From: Croceivirga radicis
Lineage (GTDB): Bacteria > Bacteroidota > Bacteroidia > Flavobacteriales > Flavobacteriaceae
Reading direction: 5' to 3'
Assembly (NCBI RefSeq): GCF_002072105.2
Contig: NZ_MTBC01000004.1
Location: 186,001-250,000, forward strand
Length of the DNA: 64,000 bases
Shown here: positions 26,748 to 37,200 of the stretch, piece by piece
How the letters are laid out: each line of letters begins with the position of its first letter
How positions within the stretch are numbered: the stretch's first letter is position 1
Program-made: the position numbers and the translations under genes
The notes under the pieces: model-generated
Databases searched by the model: none
What the model saw: the letters and a program-made list of their open reading frames with translations, nothing else
What the model was told of the DNA's origin: nothing

Positions 26748-28841
26748 TTGGAACAAAAAATAGTCCCTAATTACTACGCCAAAATTTTGGTATTACAACT
26801 CTTGATAGTATTGTTAAGTGGGCAATACGCTTTGGGTATTTCCAATATAGACCAAAGTACCAAAGACAGTCTTTCGCTCAAAATCAAAAGTTTTAAAAAT
26901 AAAGGGTTAGATAATAGTGAAAATACAGCATACATAGATGCCGTATTAGCTTTAGCCAAAGAATATAGATACTACAATGTTGACAGCTTATATAACTTAA
27001 CCAGAAAAGCTCAGAAACTTTTAATCCACGCAGACCATCCAAAAGGCAATTATAATGTCTATTTTAACTATGGTGTATATTATTCAGACAAAGGGGCGTT
27101 TCCTAAAGCCATAGAAAACCTAAACAAAGCACTAGATATAGCCTATAATTTGGATGACGATAAATTAATAGCTAGCGCTTTAAATAGATTGGCATCGCAA
27201 TACCAATATGGTGGCGATTATGAAAAATCTTTAATGAATTATTTAAAAGGCCTAGACTTTGCCAAAAAAAGCCAAGACAATGATATCCTATCTATTATAA
27301 ATGAGAATATAGCACACCTCTACGCTTCCCAACAGGAATATGACATTGCATTGGATTTTTACAAAGAAGTTACGGAAATAAACAAAAAACTGAATAATCC
27401 AGTAGTTACTGCGCAAACCTTAAGCAATTTAGCCTCTATTTACACAGAAATTGGAGATACCAAACAGGCAATGTTTCACATTAACCAGAGCATTAACACT
27501 TTTGAGCAAGAAGAAGTTTATGATTGGTTGGCCTATTCTTATAGTGTAAAAGGCGAAATTTATTTAAAAGAAGGAAAAGAGAAATGGGCGCTATATTGGT
27601 TAGACCAAAGCAAACTGCTTTACAACAATAATTTAGATGATAAACGGGGAGAAATTGCGCTTTACAATAATCTTTCCTTGGCTTACATGGGAACGGGTTC
27701 TGATAGTTTGGCTACAGATTATGCCCTAAAGGGACTAGACATTGCAAAGGATATACAGTCTAAAGAAGGTCAAATAGACTGCGCGGAAACCTTATACAAA
27801 ATTTTTAAAGAAAAAGAAGATTATAAAAGAGCGCTGTGTTATCATGAAATCTTTACTTCACTATCAGACACCTTGGCTAAAGAGTCTAATACAAAAAGTT
27901 TAAAATTATTTAAAACCCAACTAAAATATGACCAGCAGAAAAAGGAACTAATCTTAGAAAACGAAAAAAAATTAGCCAAGCAACAAAACCTTATCACTTT
28001 AGCGCTTTTAGTGCTTATTGTATTAATAGCAGCCGCAATTCCGTTATACCTAAACCAGAAAAAACTTAAAAAACTCTATAGGGAGTTAAAAATACAAGCG
28101 GCTAGTTTAACAGAAAGAGAAAAAGAATTAGAAAGTTCTAACACCACTAAAGATAAATTATTCTCTATTGTTGGTCACGATTTACGTGGTCCTATTGGAG
28201 CCCTACAAGGATTATTAGAGATGATTATCTCTGGTGATTTAGGGCAACAAGAAGCCAATAGATTTATAAGAAAGGCCAAAACAGATGTAGATCATGTTCT
28301 ATTTACTCTTAACAACATTCTTTCTTGGGGAAGAACACAATTAAATGGTGGCAATACAAGACCCACTACTACTAATATTTATAAGTTGGCAGAAAACAAC
28401 TTGGACTTTCTAGATGAAATGGCGGCAGCTAAAGACATCAAAATAATCAATGACATTGCAAAAGCAAGTAATGCATTTATAGATGAAAATCAAATTGATT
28501 TAGTGTTGAGAAATCTTATTAGCAACGCTATTAAGTTTACACCGAATAATGGTTTAATAACGTTGGAGTCTGAAGAGAGTCTAAATCATATTCAAATAAA
28601 AATTAAAGATACCGGAGTTGGCATGGATAATGCTACCAAGGAGAAAATTTTTAAAGCAAATACCAATTTTACCACCTACGGCACCAACAACGAAAAAGGT
28701 ACTGGTCTTGGCCTGTCTCTATGTAAAGAAATGATAGAGAAGAACAATGGTAAAATATGGGTAGAAAGTGCACCACAAAAAGGGTCCACTTTCCATTTTA
28801 CAGTGCCCAAACTGTCTGAAAACCTTAAAAAAGCTAGCTGA
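26748..28841 (+). CDS. TPR sensor histidine kinase (array member 4)
   Basis: 697 residues if started at TTG 26748. N-terminal hydrophobic signal (about 11-30), TPR repeats with clear canonical units (about 100-350), transmembrane helix (about 414-435), coiled coil, H-box LFSIVGHDLRGPIG with H477, and a complete ATPase (RNLISNAIKFT, DTGVGMDN, GTGLGLSLCKEM, NNGKIWVES). The start is uncertain: an ATG at 26728 lies in another frame and meets a stop after an A6 run. One extra A there would fuse it to this frame with a better N-region. The stop codon directly abuts the stop of the convergent bshB1. Confidence 0.83.
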   Translation: MEQKIVPNYYAKILVLQLLIVLLSGQYALGISNIDQSTKDSLSLKIKSFKNKGLDNSENTAYIDAVLALAKEYRYYNVDSLYNLTRKAQKLLIHADHPKGNYNVYFNYGVYYSDKGAFPKAIENLNKALDIAYNLDDDKLIASALNRLASQYQYGGDYEKSLMNYLKGLDFAKKSQDNDILSIINENIAHLYASQQEYDIALDFYKEVTEINKKLNNPVVTAQTLSNLASIYTEIGDTKQAMFHINQSINTFEQEEVYDWLAYSYSVKGEIYLKEGKEKWALYWLDQSKLLYNNNLDDKRGEIALYNNLSLAYMGTGSDSLATDYALKGLDIAKDIQSKEGQIDCAETLYKIFKEKEDYKRALCYHEIFTSLSDTLAKESNTKSLKLFKTQLKYDQQKKELILENEKKLAKQQNLITLALLVLIVLIAAAIPLYLNQKKLKKLYRELKIQAASLTEREKELESSNTTKDKLFSIVGHDLRGPIGALQGLLEMIISGDLGQQEANRFIRKAKTDVDHVLFTLNNILSWGRTQLNGGNTRPTTTNIYKLAENNLDFLDEMAAAKDIKIINDIAKASNAFIDENQIDLVLRNLISNAIKFTPNNGLITLESEESLNHIQIKIKDTGVGMDNATKEKIFKANTNFTTYGTNNEKGTGLGLSLCKEMIEKNNGKIWVESAPQKGSTFHFTVPKLSENLKKAS

Positions 28842-29564
28842 CTAAATTAGGCTATCCAAAGATTCTACCGCCACAAAACGTTCTACTGTAAACCCTTCTG
28901 CGTGCTCAACACCAATTAGCCTACCTAGGTCCCTAGCCCTATATGTTACACTTTCAATAAAGTTACTACTACTAATAGGCGTTTCTGGTTCATCACTATT
29001 GGGGTCATAGAACTGAGAAGCATACGCCCGTATGGCTTCATTCTTTTTATCCATAAAACCAGTAACATCTACAACAAAATCCGGAACCAAATTTTTCCAC
29101 TGTATATAATGATAAATTAGTTTTGGCCGCCATGGAGTTTGATATTCTTTGCTACCATATAGTTTTGTTTCAATCTTTACCAAACCACTCAAAAAAGCGG
29201 CATCGCTAACTAAGGAAGCACCCTTGCCATGGTCTATATGCCTATCATCTATTGCGTTACATAAAATAATTTCTGGCTGATATTTCCTTATCATTTTAAT
29301 AACGGCCAATTGATGGTCTTTATCGTTAACAAAAAAACCATCAGCAAACTCTAAATTTTCTCTAACGGCAACACCCAATATTTTAGCTGCATCTGCAGCC
29401 TCCTTGTCCCTTATTTCTGCAGTGCCCCTGGTACCCAATTCACCGCGAGTCAAATCTATAATTCCAACTTTTTTTCCTAATGAAATTTCTTTTGCAATAG
29501 TTGCGCCCGCGCCTAACTCGGCATCGTCTGGATGCGCACCAAAAACCAATATATCTAACTTCAT
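28842..29564 (-). CDS. bshB1: Bacillithiol biosynthesis deacetylase BshB1
   Basis: 240 residues, PIG-L/LmbE fold. The zinc motif is AHPDDAE near the N-terminus and the second ligand is in DDRHIDHGKG. The RGELGTRGTAE stretch and overall length fit BshB1, which removes acetate from GlcNAc-malate in bacillithiol synthesis. The start lies two bases from the stop of the upstream PLP enzyme, implying one transcript. That enzyme could supply cysteine, the next substrate of the pathway (inference). Confidence 0.88.
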   Translation of the reverse strand: MKLDILVFGAHPDDAELGAGATIAKEISLGKKVGIIDLTRGELGTRGTAEIRDKEAADAAKILGVAVRENLEFADGFFVNDKDHQLAVIKMIRKYQPEIILCNAIDDRHIDHGKGASLVSDAAFLSGLVKIETKLYGSKEYQTPWRPKLIYHYIQWKNLVPDFVVDVTGFMDKKNEAIRAYASQFYDPNSDEPETPISSSNFIESVTYRARDLGRLIGVEHAEGFTVERFVAVESLDSLI

Positions 29565-29565
29565 G

Positions 29566-30735
29566 TTATGCTAAAACTTGGTTATTGGTTACTGTTGTTA
29601 TGGCTTGGTTTATATCGGCAAGAATATCTTCATGTTCTTCAATCCCTACACTAAATCGTATTAAATTGTCCTTAATACCTTGTGCCTTCCTATCTGCCGC
29701 ACTCATAAGGGAGTGTGATGTTTTGGTAGGTAACAACATAGTACTTTCAACACCGGCCAAGCTCATTGATGGTTTTATCAATTTTAAAGCTTTTAAAAAT
29801 GCTGTAGCATCTATGGTTTCTAATAACTCAAAGGACAACATTCCTCCAAAACCTTTCATTTGTTTTTTAGCCAATTCATGGTCAGGATGTGATGCTAAAC
29901 CTGGATAATATACCCGCTCTACGGCATCATGTTTCTCTAACATAGATGCCAATACCATGGCGTTTTTGTTTTGTTCTTTTACCCTTAACCCCATAGTTTT
30001 AAGACTACGTTCTAACAACCAAACCGTTTGGTCGCTTAGACTACCACCAAAACATATGGATGCCTGCCAAATTTTTTCTATATGTTCTTTAGAAGCGGCA
30101 ACAGCACCCGCACAAATATCTGAGTGCCCACCCATATATTTTGTTGCACTATGTAGCACAATATCAATACCAAAATCTACAGGATTTTGATTAACTGGAC
30201 TAGCAAACGTATTGTCAATCATACTCACGATACCCTTACTTTTGGCTAGTTTTGCTATGGCCTCAATATCCGTAATGGTTAATAAGGGGTTAGATGGAGT
30301 TTCTATATAGATTACCTTTGTGTTCTCTTTTAATTCATTAGCAAAGTCTTCCGGCTGCCAACCCGTTGTAAACGAATAAGAAATACCATATTTTTCAAAT
30401 TGTGTAACGGCAAAATTATAGGTGCCGCCATAGAGCGTTTGTTGCAAAACAATATGGTCTCCCGCTTTTAAAAACGCCATTAATGCATGGCTAATAGCAG
30501 CCATACCACTACCAAAGATCATAGCAGCCTCCGTGTGTTCCAAAAGGGCTATTTTTTCGCCTAAAGCAGCTTGGTTAGGGGTATTATAATACCTAGGATA
30601 CCGTTTTACCGCCACATCTTCGTATTCATAAGAAGAACTCATATATATTGGAGAAACTGCTCCTTTAAACTGTTCGTCTTTAACTTCGCCAATGTGGGTG
30701 CAGATGGTATTTAAACCTATTTTTTTCGTATCCAT
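29566..30735 (-). CDS. Cystathionine gamma-synthase/-lyase family PLP enzyme
   Basis: 389 residues from ATG 30735 (a TTG two codons earlier is the alternative). Cys/Met metabolism PLP fold with the cofactor lysine in SATKYMGGHSD, YGGTYNF in the substrate loop, and GVESTMLLP near the C-terminus. The family includes cystathionine gamma-synthase, gamma-lyase and methionine gamma-lyase; the sequence by eye does not separate them. Pairing with bshB1 (one-base gap) favours a role in cysteine supply. Confidence 0.8.
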   Translation of the reverse strand: MDTKKIGLNTICTHIGEVKDEQFKGAVSPIYMSSSYEYEDVAVKRYPRYYNTPNQAALGEKIALLEHTEAAMIFGSGMAAISHALMAFLKAGDHIVLQQTLYGGTYNFAVTQFEKYGISYSFTTGWQPEDFANELKENTKVIYIETPSNPLLTITDIEAIAKLAKSKGIVSMIDNTFASPVNQNPVDFGIDIVLHSATKYMGGHSDICAGAVAASKEHIEKIWQASICFGGSLSDQTVWLLERSLKTMGLRVKEQNKNAMVLASMLEKHDAVERVYYPGLASHPDHELAKKQMKGFGGMLSFELLETIDATAFLKALKLIKPSMSLAGVESTMLLPTKTSHSLMSAADRKAQGIKDNLIRFSVGIEEHEDILADINQAITTVTNNQVLA

Positions 30736-30773
30736 TTTCAATTTTTAAAACAAGCTTAAAAATACAAAAAGCA

Positions 30774-32180
30774 TTAAACTTGAACTGTTTTCCAAGTACC
30801 TTTCTTAAACCAATAAAAAGCCAATATTACCAAAAGCACCTCTGCTAAGGTAATTGCCATAAAAACGCCAACAGGACCAAAACCTAGCCATAAAGCCAGG
30901 ACGTAGGCTAAAGGCAATTGAAAAAGCCAAAAAGCAAACAAGTTTATTCTTGTTGGGGTCTGGGTATCTCCTGCACCATTGAATGCTTGGGTCATAACCA
31001 TGCCGTAGGCATAAAAAACATAACCTGCTGCCATAACTTTTAAACAAAGTGAACCGTTTTCTACAACTACCGAATTGGTATTGAACCATCTTAATATGGT
31101 TTCTGAAAAAAAGAGATAAACCAAAGAAACCAACCCCATAAAAAAGGCATTGTATTTTCCCGTAATCCAAACCGAACGCTCTGCCCTTTCTGCTTTTTTA
31201 GCACCTAAATTCTGTCCTACCAAAGTTGCCGCAGCATTACTCATACCCCAAGAAGGCATTAATGTAAACATCATTACTCTTATGGCAATTGTATAACCTG
31301 CCAAAACCTCACTGCCAAATTCTGACATGATTCGCATTAAAAAAACCCAACTAGTGGTACCAATTAAAAACTGAGCAATACCACCCAGTGAAACTTTAAC
31401 TAAATTGAACATCAATTTAAGGTTTATACCCAGATCAGTTATAGCCAATTTAATCTTGCCCCAACCAAAGAATAAAATTACTAGTTGAAAAAGCACAGCA
31501 CTACCCCTACCAATGTTGGTAGCCATTGCCGCCCCAGTTACACCGTACTGTGGAATTGGGCCCCATCCAAAAATAAAAATAGGGTCTAATAGTATATTTA
31601 ATCCGTTGGATAAGACCAACGTCCACATAGCCATACTGGCATCGCCTGCACCTCTAAAAATTGCGTTGATAAGAAATAGAAGCATAATGGTGATGTTGCC
31701 CGTTAGGAGCCATTTTGTATAGCCAGCTCCTTCCAAAATCACCTCTGGTTCTGCCCCCATTAATCTAAGAATATCTTGGTTATAGTAATAACCGATTACT
31801 CCTAACGTAATTGCAATAGCGGTGCCTAGTATAATAGCCTGAGCCGCAGACTTTTTGGCAGCTTCTATATTTTTCTCTCCCACCCTTCTGGCAACAATTG
31901 CGGTAGCTGCCATGCTAAGACCAATGGCAAGTGCATATATCAGCGTTATCACAGATTCCGTTAAACCAATTGTTGCTACTGCATTAACGCTTACTTTAGA
32001 AACGTAAGCTATGTCTACAATAGCAAAAATACTTTCCATCATCATTTCCAAAATCATAGGAATAGCTAATAGAAAGATGGCCTTTTTGATACTGCCGTTG
32101 GTAAAATCTGATTCCTTACCAGAAATAGCTGCTAAAAAAGTTTTAAAAAATGAGTGTAGTGTATTGTTTGAAGATTTCAC
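30774..32180 (-). CDS. MATE family efflux transporter
   Basis: 468 residues with twelve predicted membrane helices in two related halves, of the NorM/DinF-type MATE fold. The first half begins GSIKKAIFLLAIPMILEM. These exporters use Na+ or H+ gradients to expel cationic drugs or metabolites; the substrate is not predictable. The start codon is GTG at 32180: a stop lies two codons upstream and no earlier ATG exists. It is 38 bp upstream of the PLP enzyme start on the same strand. Confidence 0.85.
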   Translation of the reverse strand: MKSSNNTLHSFFKTFLAAISGKESDFTNGSIKKAIFLLAIPMILEMMMESIFAIVDIAYVSKVSVNAVATIGLTESVITLIYALAIGLSMAATAIVARRVGEKNIEAAKKSAAQAIILGTAIAITLGVIGYYYNQDILRLMGAEPEVILEGAGYTKWLLTGNITIMLLFLINAIFRGAGDASMAMWTLVLSNGLNILLDPIFIFGWGPIPQYGVTGAAMATNIGRGSAVLFQLVILFFGWGKIKLAITDLGINLKLMFNLVKVSLGGIAQFLIGTTSWVFLMRIMSEFGSEVLAGYTIAIRVMMFTLMPSWGMSNAAATLVGQNLGAKKAERAERSVWITGKYNAFFMGLVSLVYLFFSETILRWFNTNSVVVENGSLCLKVMAAGYVFYAYGMVMTQAFNGAGDTQTPTRINLFAFWLFQLPLAYVLALWLGFGPVGVFMAITLAEVLLVILAFYWFKKGTWKTVQV

Positions 32181-32352
32181 GTGTTATAGAATTAAGAATA
32201 AAAGAATAAGTAAATGCAAACCACCACAAATGCACATTGCGTGTATTTACAACTGAATTATTACGGATTGTATAATTTCTATAACTTCATAGTGCTGCAA
32301 AGATGCATTTTTTTTTAATTCGTTACGTAATTCCATTGATCAAATCCATAAA

Positions 32353-33636
32353 ATGAATTATTTAAAGTTTTTATTCCTCCTTATTTTCATTGTTTCTTGT
32401 AAAAATTCTGCACCAGTTACCCAAACCGCTACCAAAGGGTATCAAGGTCAAGGTAAATCTCCTGTTGTACCTACCAATAGTAAACCCATACAAAAGCAGT
32501 GGAAAGGAACTTGGGCACTAAACGATAGCACTGTTTTTTTTGATAATAATTTTGATGGGGGAAGACTAAATGGAATCGTACATGATGCTAATGACCACTA
32601 TACACTCTGGATAACCGCAGAGAATACCCCTATTAACGTGAGCCCTTGGTATGCCTTTAAAGTATGGAGCAAAACCAAAAAGGTTATTAGTATTAGATTT
32701 ACGTACCAAGACATTAGAAGCCGGTATTATCCTAAAATAAGTACTGACGGGTTAAATTTTAAACCCATAGATAGCATTTTTTACGAAGAAATTAATCCGG
32801 GTAAGGGTGATTTTGGTATTAATGCGGCCCCAGAACAAATAGAAATTAAACTTGCCATAGGCCCAGATACAACATGGGTAAGCGCACAAGAGTTGTATAC
32901 GTCTAAAAGAGTAAAACTATGGGTAGATAGCCTTGCTCAACTTACCTATAACACATCTAAAATAATTGGTTACAGTACAGAGAAAAGACCGCTACAATTG
33001 TTGAAAACAAACGAAGGTAATAGTAAAAAAGCCTTGATGATTATTTCTAGGCAGCACCCCCCGGAGGTGACTGGTTTTTTAGCAATGAAATCGTTTACCG
33101 AAACAATCAATGGACCGTCTGAACTTGCCAAAAAGTTTAGGCAAAAGTTTACTGTTTTTTCTGTTCCCTTGATGAATCCCGATGGGGTAGACAACGGGCA
33201 CTGGCGACACAACATGGGGGGCATTGATTTGAATAGGGATTGGCAAAATTTTAACCAGCCAGAAACTAGAGCGGTTAAAAACTTTTTAGAGCAAAAAAGC
33301 CAAGAAGGTTATGAGTTTGTTTTTGGAGCTGATTTTCATTCTACTTGGGATGATATTTATTATCCATTAGATACTACCGTTACTGGAGAAAAAGGAAAAA
33401 TCGTTTTTGATTGGATACAGAATATTTCCAATCGGTTACCACAAAAACAAACCAATATTAAGCCATCTACCAGCCTTGACCCAACTATGGTTTCTAGAAC
33501 TTATTTTTATGTAAAGCATAAAATGCCAGCCATTGTTTTTGAATTGGGAGACAATACGCCAAGACCGTTTTTAAAAGAAAAAGGCAAAGTTGCCGCAGAA
33601 GAACTAATGCTACTCTTGTTAGCAAAATATCCTTAA
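32353..33636 (+). CDS. M14 zinc carboxypeptidase lipoprotein
   Basis: 427 residues. The lipoprotein signal ends IVSC, with lipidated C16. An N-terminal beta-sandwich (about 45-185) resembles the accessory domain of Bacteroidota M14 enzymes. The peptidase domain shows the HxxE pair in SRQHPPEVTG, NRDW, the third zinc histidine in DFHSTWDD and the catalytic glutamate in FELGDNTPR. It probably trims C-terminal residues or peptidoglycan peptides at the cell surface. The downstream gene is convergent, 3 bp away. Confidence 0.82.
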   Translation: MNYLKFLFLLIFIVSCKNSAPVTQTATKGYQGQGKSPVVPTNSKPIQKQWKGTWALNDSTVFFDNNFDGGRLNGIVHDANDHYTLWITAENTPINVSPWYAFKVWSKTKKVISIRFTYQDIRSRYYPKISTDGLNFKPIDSIFYEEINPGKGDFGINAAPEQIEIKLAIGPDTTWVSAQELYTSKRVKLWVDSLAQLTYNTSKIIGYSTEKRPLQLLKTNEGNSKKALMIISRQHPPEVTGFLAMKSFTETINGPSELAKKFRQKFTVFSVPLMNPDGVDNGHWRHNMGGIDLNRDWQNFNQPETRAVKNFLEQKSQEGYEFVFGADFHSTWDDIYYPLDTTVTGEKGKIVFDWIQNISNRLPQKQTNIKPSTSLDPTMVSRTYFYVKHKMPAIVFELGDNTPRPFLKEKGKVAAEELMLLLLAKYP

Positions 33637-33639
33637 CTA

Positions 33640-34191
33640 TTAATGTAATTTTTCTGGGCTATTGGTAGGGCTATTACTTTTAATTTGCCAACGCTCGTCT
33701 TGTATGGATTTATAGATAAGTTTATACTCCAAGCCATCTTGCAACAAACTTTCAATGGTATTGGCTATAAGCTTACAATCCTTTTCACTACCCTCCACTT
33801 TTAAGAAAGTGTAAACTTCGTTTGCAGGTAGGGCAATTCCAGGGTCCAAGGTAGCATAGGTATAATTGGCCAAACTATCTAATGCTGGTCGTTTTTGCTT
33901 TAGGTAAGACAACAATTCATTGTTGTAGCTAGTTAAATTCTCTACTTTGCCATGATAGATCATCTGCACACTTTCTAAAATTGCCGGACCTACACCGTGG
34001 TTTTTTAAACTTAGTTCGTAAATCTTACTATTGGGGTGGTTACGCTCTGCAAATTGAACATATGGTAAAATAGACAAGTAGTTTTGCTTACGCATTAAAC
34101 TGGTTTGGTAAATAAATATAACCAAGGTTAGTACGCTAACCATCATAGCGGTTAAACTTAGTAACGTATTGGTACTTAGCTTGTTCTTCAT
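33640..34191 (-). CDS. Membrane-anchored protein of unknown function
   Basis: 183 residues. One N-terminal transmembrane helix (about 9-30, LLSLTAMMVSVLTLVIFIY) is followed by a short basic segment and an external or cytoplasmic domain with YELSLKNHGVGPAILESVQM. That stretch recalls small beta domains seen in bacterial membrane proteins of unknown role. No catalytic motif is recognised. It follows the ccsBA-type gene by 45 bp on the same strand and may share its transcript. Confidence 0.6.
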   Translation of the reverse strand: MKNKLSTNTLLSLTAMMVSVLTLVIFIYQTSLMRKQNYLSILPYVQFAERNHPNSKIYELSLKNHGVGPAILESVQMIYHGKVENLTSYNNELLSYLKQKRPALDSLANYTYATLDPGIALPANEVYTFLKVEGSEKDCKLIANTIESLLQDGLEYKLIYKSIQDERWQIKSNSPTNSPEKLH

Positions 34192-34236
34192 ACTTGAAAA
34201 GTAAAAAGAAAATCCTTAAAAAAACATTCTTTTTTG

Positions 34237-37200
34237 CTAGGAAACTGTAGCTGTATTTTTGCTATAAAACTTTTTGTGTTTATAATAGCTAAGACCTCCC
34301 AGAATAAAAACCCCCAATACTGAGTACCAAACAAAAGATGGTGTAATAACTTGGTCCCCGCTAGCATAACTATGTAAGCCTACTAAGTAAAAATTTACGC
34401 CAAAATAGGTCATCATAATACTGGCAAAGGCTATAACACTAAAGAAATTAAAAATCCACTTACCTCTTAGGCCGGGCACCAAACGCATATGTAGTACAAA
34501 AGCATAGATCATAATTGAAATTAACGCCCAAGTCTCTTTTGGATCCCAACCCCAATACCTACCCCAACTTTCGTTGGCCCACTGGCCGCCTAAAAAGTTA
34601 CCAATAGTTAACATAACCAAACCAACAGTTAAAGAGAGTTCATTGATCACCGTTAATTCCTTAAGGTTATGCTCCATTCGCTTATAGTTCTTTTTAGTAG
34701 TAAGCAAAATTAAAATCATGGCTGTAACCCCTAAAATCATACCTACGGTTAAAGGTCCATAACTACCTACTATAACGGCAACATGTATCATTAACCAATA
34801 ACTATCCAATACAGGAACAAGATTTGCTATTGCAGGATCCACCCAGCTTTGATGCGCTATCCATAATAACATAGATGTTACAAAAGCACTAGAGGCTAAG
34901 GTAAGTTCACTTTTGCGTGTTCCTAACAAAAGTCCCATTCCCATAGTGGCCCAAGAAACGTAAAGAATACTTTCATAAGCATCGCTCCAAGGTGCGTGAC
35001 CAGAAATATACCATCTGAGAACTAGACCAGCTGTGTGCCATAAAAAGAAGATAATAAGTACACCCTTAAATAAATAGGAAGCCGCTTTCCAGATTTCCCT
35101 TTCTTTAAAAATTCTAAATATTAACACCAAAAAGTATAAAATACCAATCAGGGCATAATACTTATAAAGTCTATTAAATATATCTAGCTTGTTATACAGA
35201 ATCTCTGTCTTTATTTTCTCGTCTGACGGTAAAACCTCCGATCCGTGATTTTCTTGATTTTGCTTAAAAGCATCTAGCAACCGATCGGCAGTACTGTAAT
35301 CTCCCGTTTTAATAGCTGCTTGTACACTGTTCAAGTAATAAGGGACCGAATTTTGCATAAAATTGGCATAAAGCGAATCTTGAACTTGATGTTGGCCAGA
35401 CCTAAATTCTATAGTAGATATCCACTTGTTATTTTCATCATTCAACAACGGAAAAATCTTTAAAATTTGACCACTTAATGCCGTGTTGAGTAATCCAAAA
35501 CGTTCATGGGCTTTAGTAAAGTCTTTCTGAAATTTATTTGGATTGGTGGTAGAAGTGGCTTCTTCTAAATATGGCCTTAGTTTGTACATGCCCGTAGCAT
35601 CAAAAAAATCTGTAGCCTTTACTCTTTTCTGAGTGGAGGGAACTCCAATTATTTCTCTTATACTATCGTTTTGTATTTCACCTAGATTAATAAATTCTAC
35701 ATTATACCAAGCCGAAGGGTTTAACATCATCGAAATAAAAACCTGATCCGAGTTTAAACCGTTATACTTATCCTTACCACTTAATTTTCGTAATAATTCA
35801 GATGTAAACGTATGCAAGGGTTTCATTCGCCCTCCTTCATCCTGAATTACCAGTGCTCCAAATTTATCGGCATGTTCTTCGGTTACGGTAGTTGCAGCTA
35901 TTACAGAGTCTACTTGGGCAGCCGTTGGTAATTGATTGTGCCCTTCATGGCTTTCTCCTTGTTGTGCAAAAGTAGGCCCGGCCATTAATAATAAAATCAA
36001 CGTGGCCATTCCCTTTCTTTTTTTACTTAATTTTTCCAAACTAGCCGTTAGGTCCCTAAACCTGGATTTGCCAAAAAACATAATACCCATTAATCCTAAA
36101 TAGAGTAGAAAGTATCCTATATACGTAATCCAAGTTCCCCATTGGTCATGATTAACACTTAGAACGGTACCCTTTTCATCTGGCATAAAACTAGACTGAA
36201 AAAATCGATAACCTTGATGGTCCAAAATATGGTTCATATAAATATCATAATCAAAAGGGCGTTCATCTTCTATGGTAACCTTACTCATAAAAGATTTGTA
36301 GCTATTAACCGTACCTGGGTATTTTTCGGCAATAAAATCGTTCAACTTTACATTAAAGGGCAAGGTGTGTTCTTTAGAGCCATATTTGAGCATAAAACCA
36401 AGACCTCCTACCATAAATTTATCGGTAAACGGCACACTACCCTTACCTCCTAAAATCTTTTTCTTTACCGTTTCCCCGTTTACCGTAACATCTAGTATTA
36501 AAGCATCTTGAGACTCTTTGGTTATTTCGTTTTCTGGTAGTGCTACAACTCCGTAGCTACCTTTTACCATAGGCTCTGGAATAACAAATTGCATACCCGC
36601 CATATTGTAAAGAGAACGCAATTGAAGTTGCTGTAAACTATCCTTTGCAACAGCTCCTTTAAATTGGTCTGCCATACGCATAAAATCACCTTCAAAAGGG
36701 GCTTTTAAAGAATAGTTATCACCATCAAAAAAGATATTTATGGCACCGTTTGTTTCTTTGTTCAATGCAAATAAAACGTTGTGGATGCTAGCAATTTTAC
36801 CATCCTCCAGATAATGTTCATGGCGTTGCCCATCTCCCGCTTCCACAATTTTAAGATAATTCTTGCCATTAGGGTCCGGTACCAGTCCTTTTTTGGCGCC
36901 ATCTATAAAACCAGCATAACTAATTGTAAAGGGTGTACCGTTAAAATCTCCTTTCCAGGGTAAGCTACTTCTTTTTCCTTCTGGAGTTACCAATATATCG
37001 TCTTCAAGAATTTTACGCTTGGTTTCGCCGTTAATATCACCATCCACAAATGCGGTTAAATAAGTCTTATCCGAATAGAATACATTTTCAGACTCCCCTT
37101 CCCTAATGGGCATCATCCCCTCAAAACTTATATATCGGGTAACAAAAGCCCCAACTATAATTAAAATCCAAGAAAGGTGTAAGATAAGAACAGGCCATTT

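Noticed and set aside
29566-30735. Naming the PLP enzyme metB or mgl
   Set aside because: The family motif is clear but reading by eye does not separate synthase, gamma-lyase and methionine lyase.
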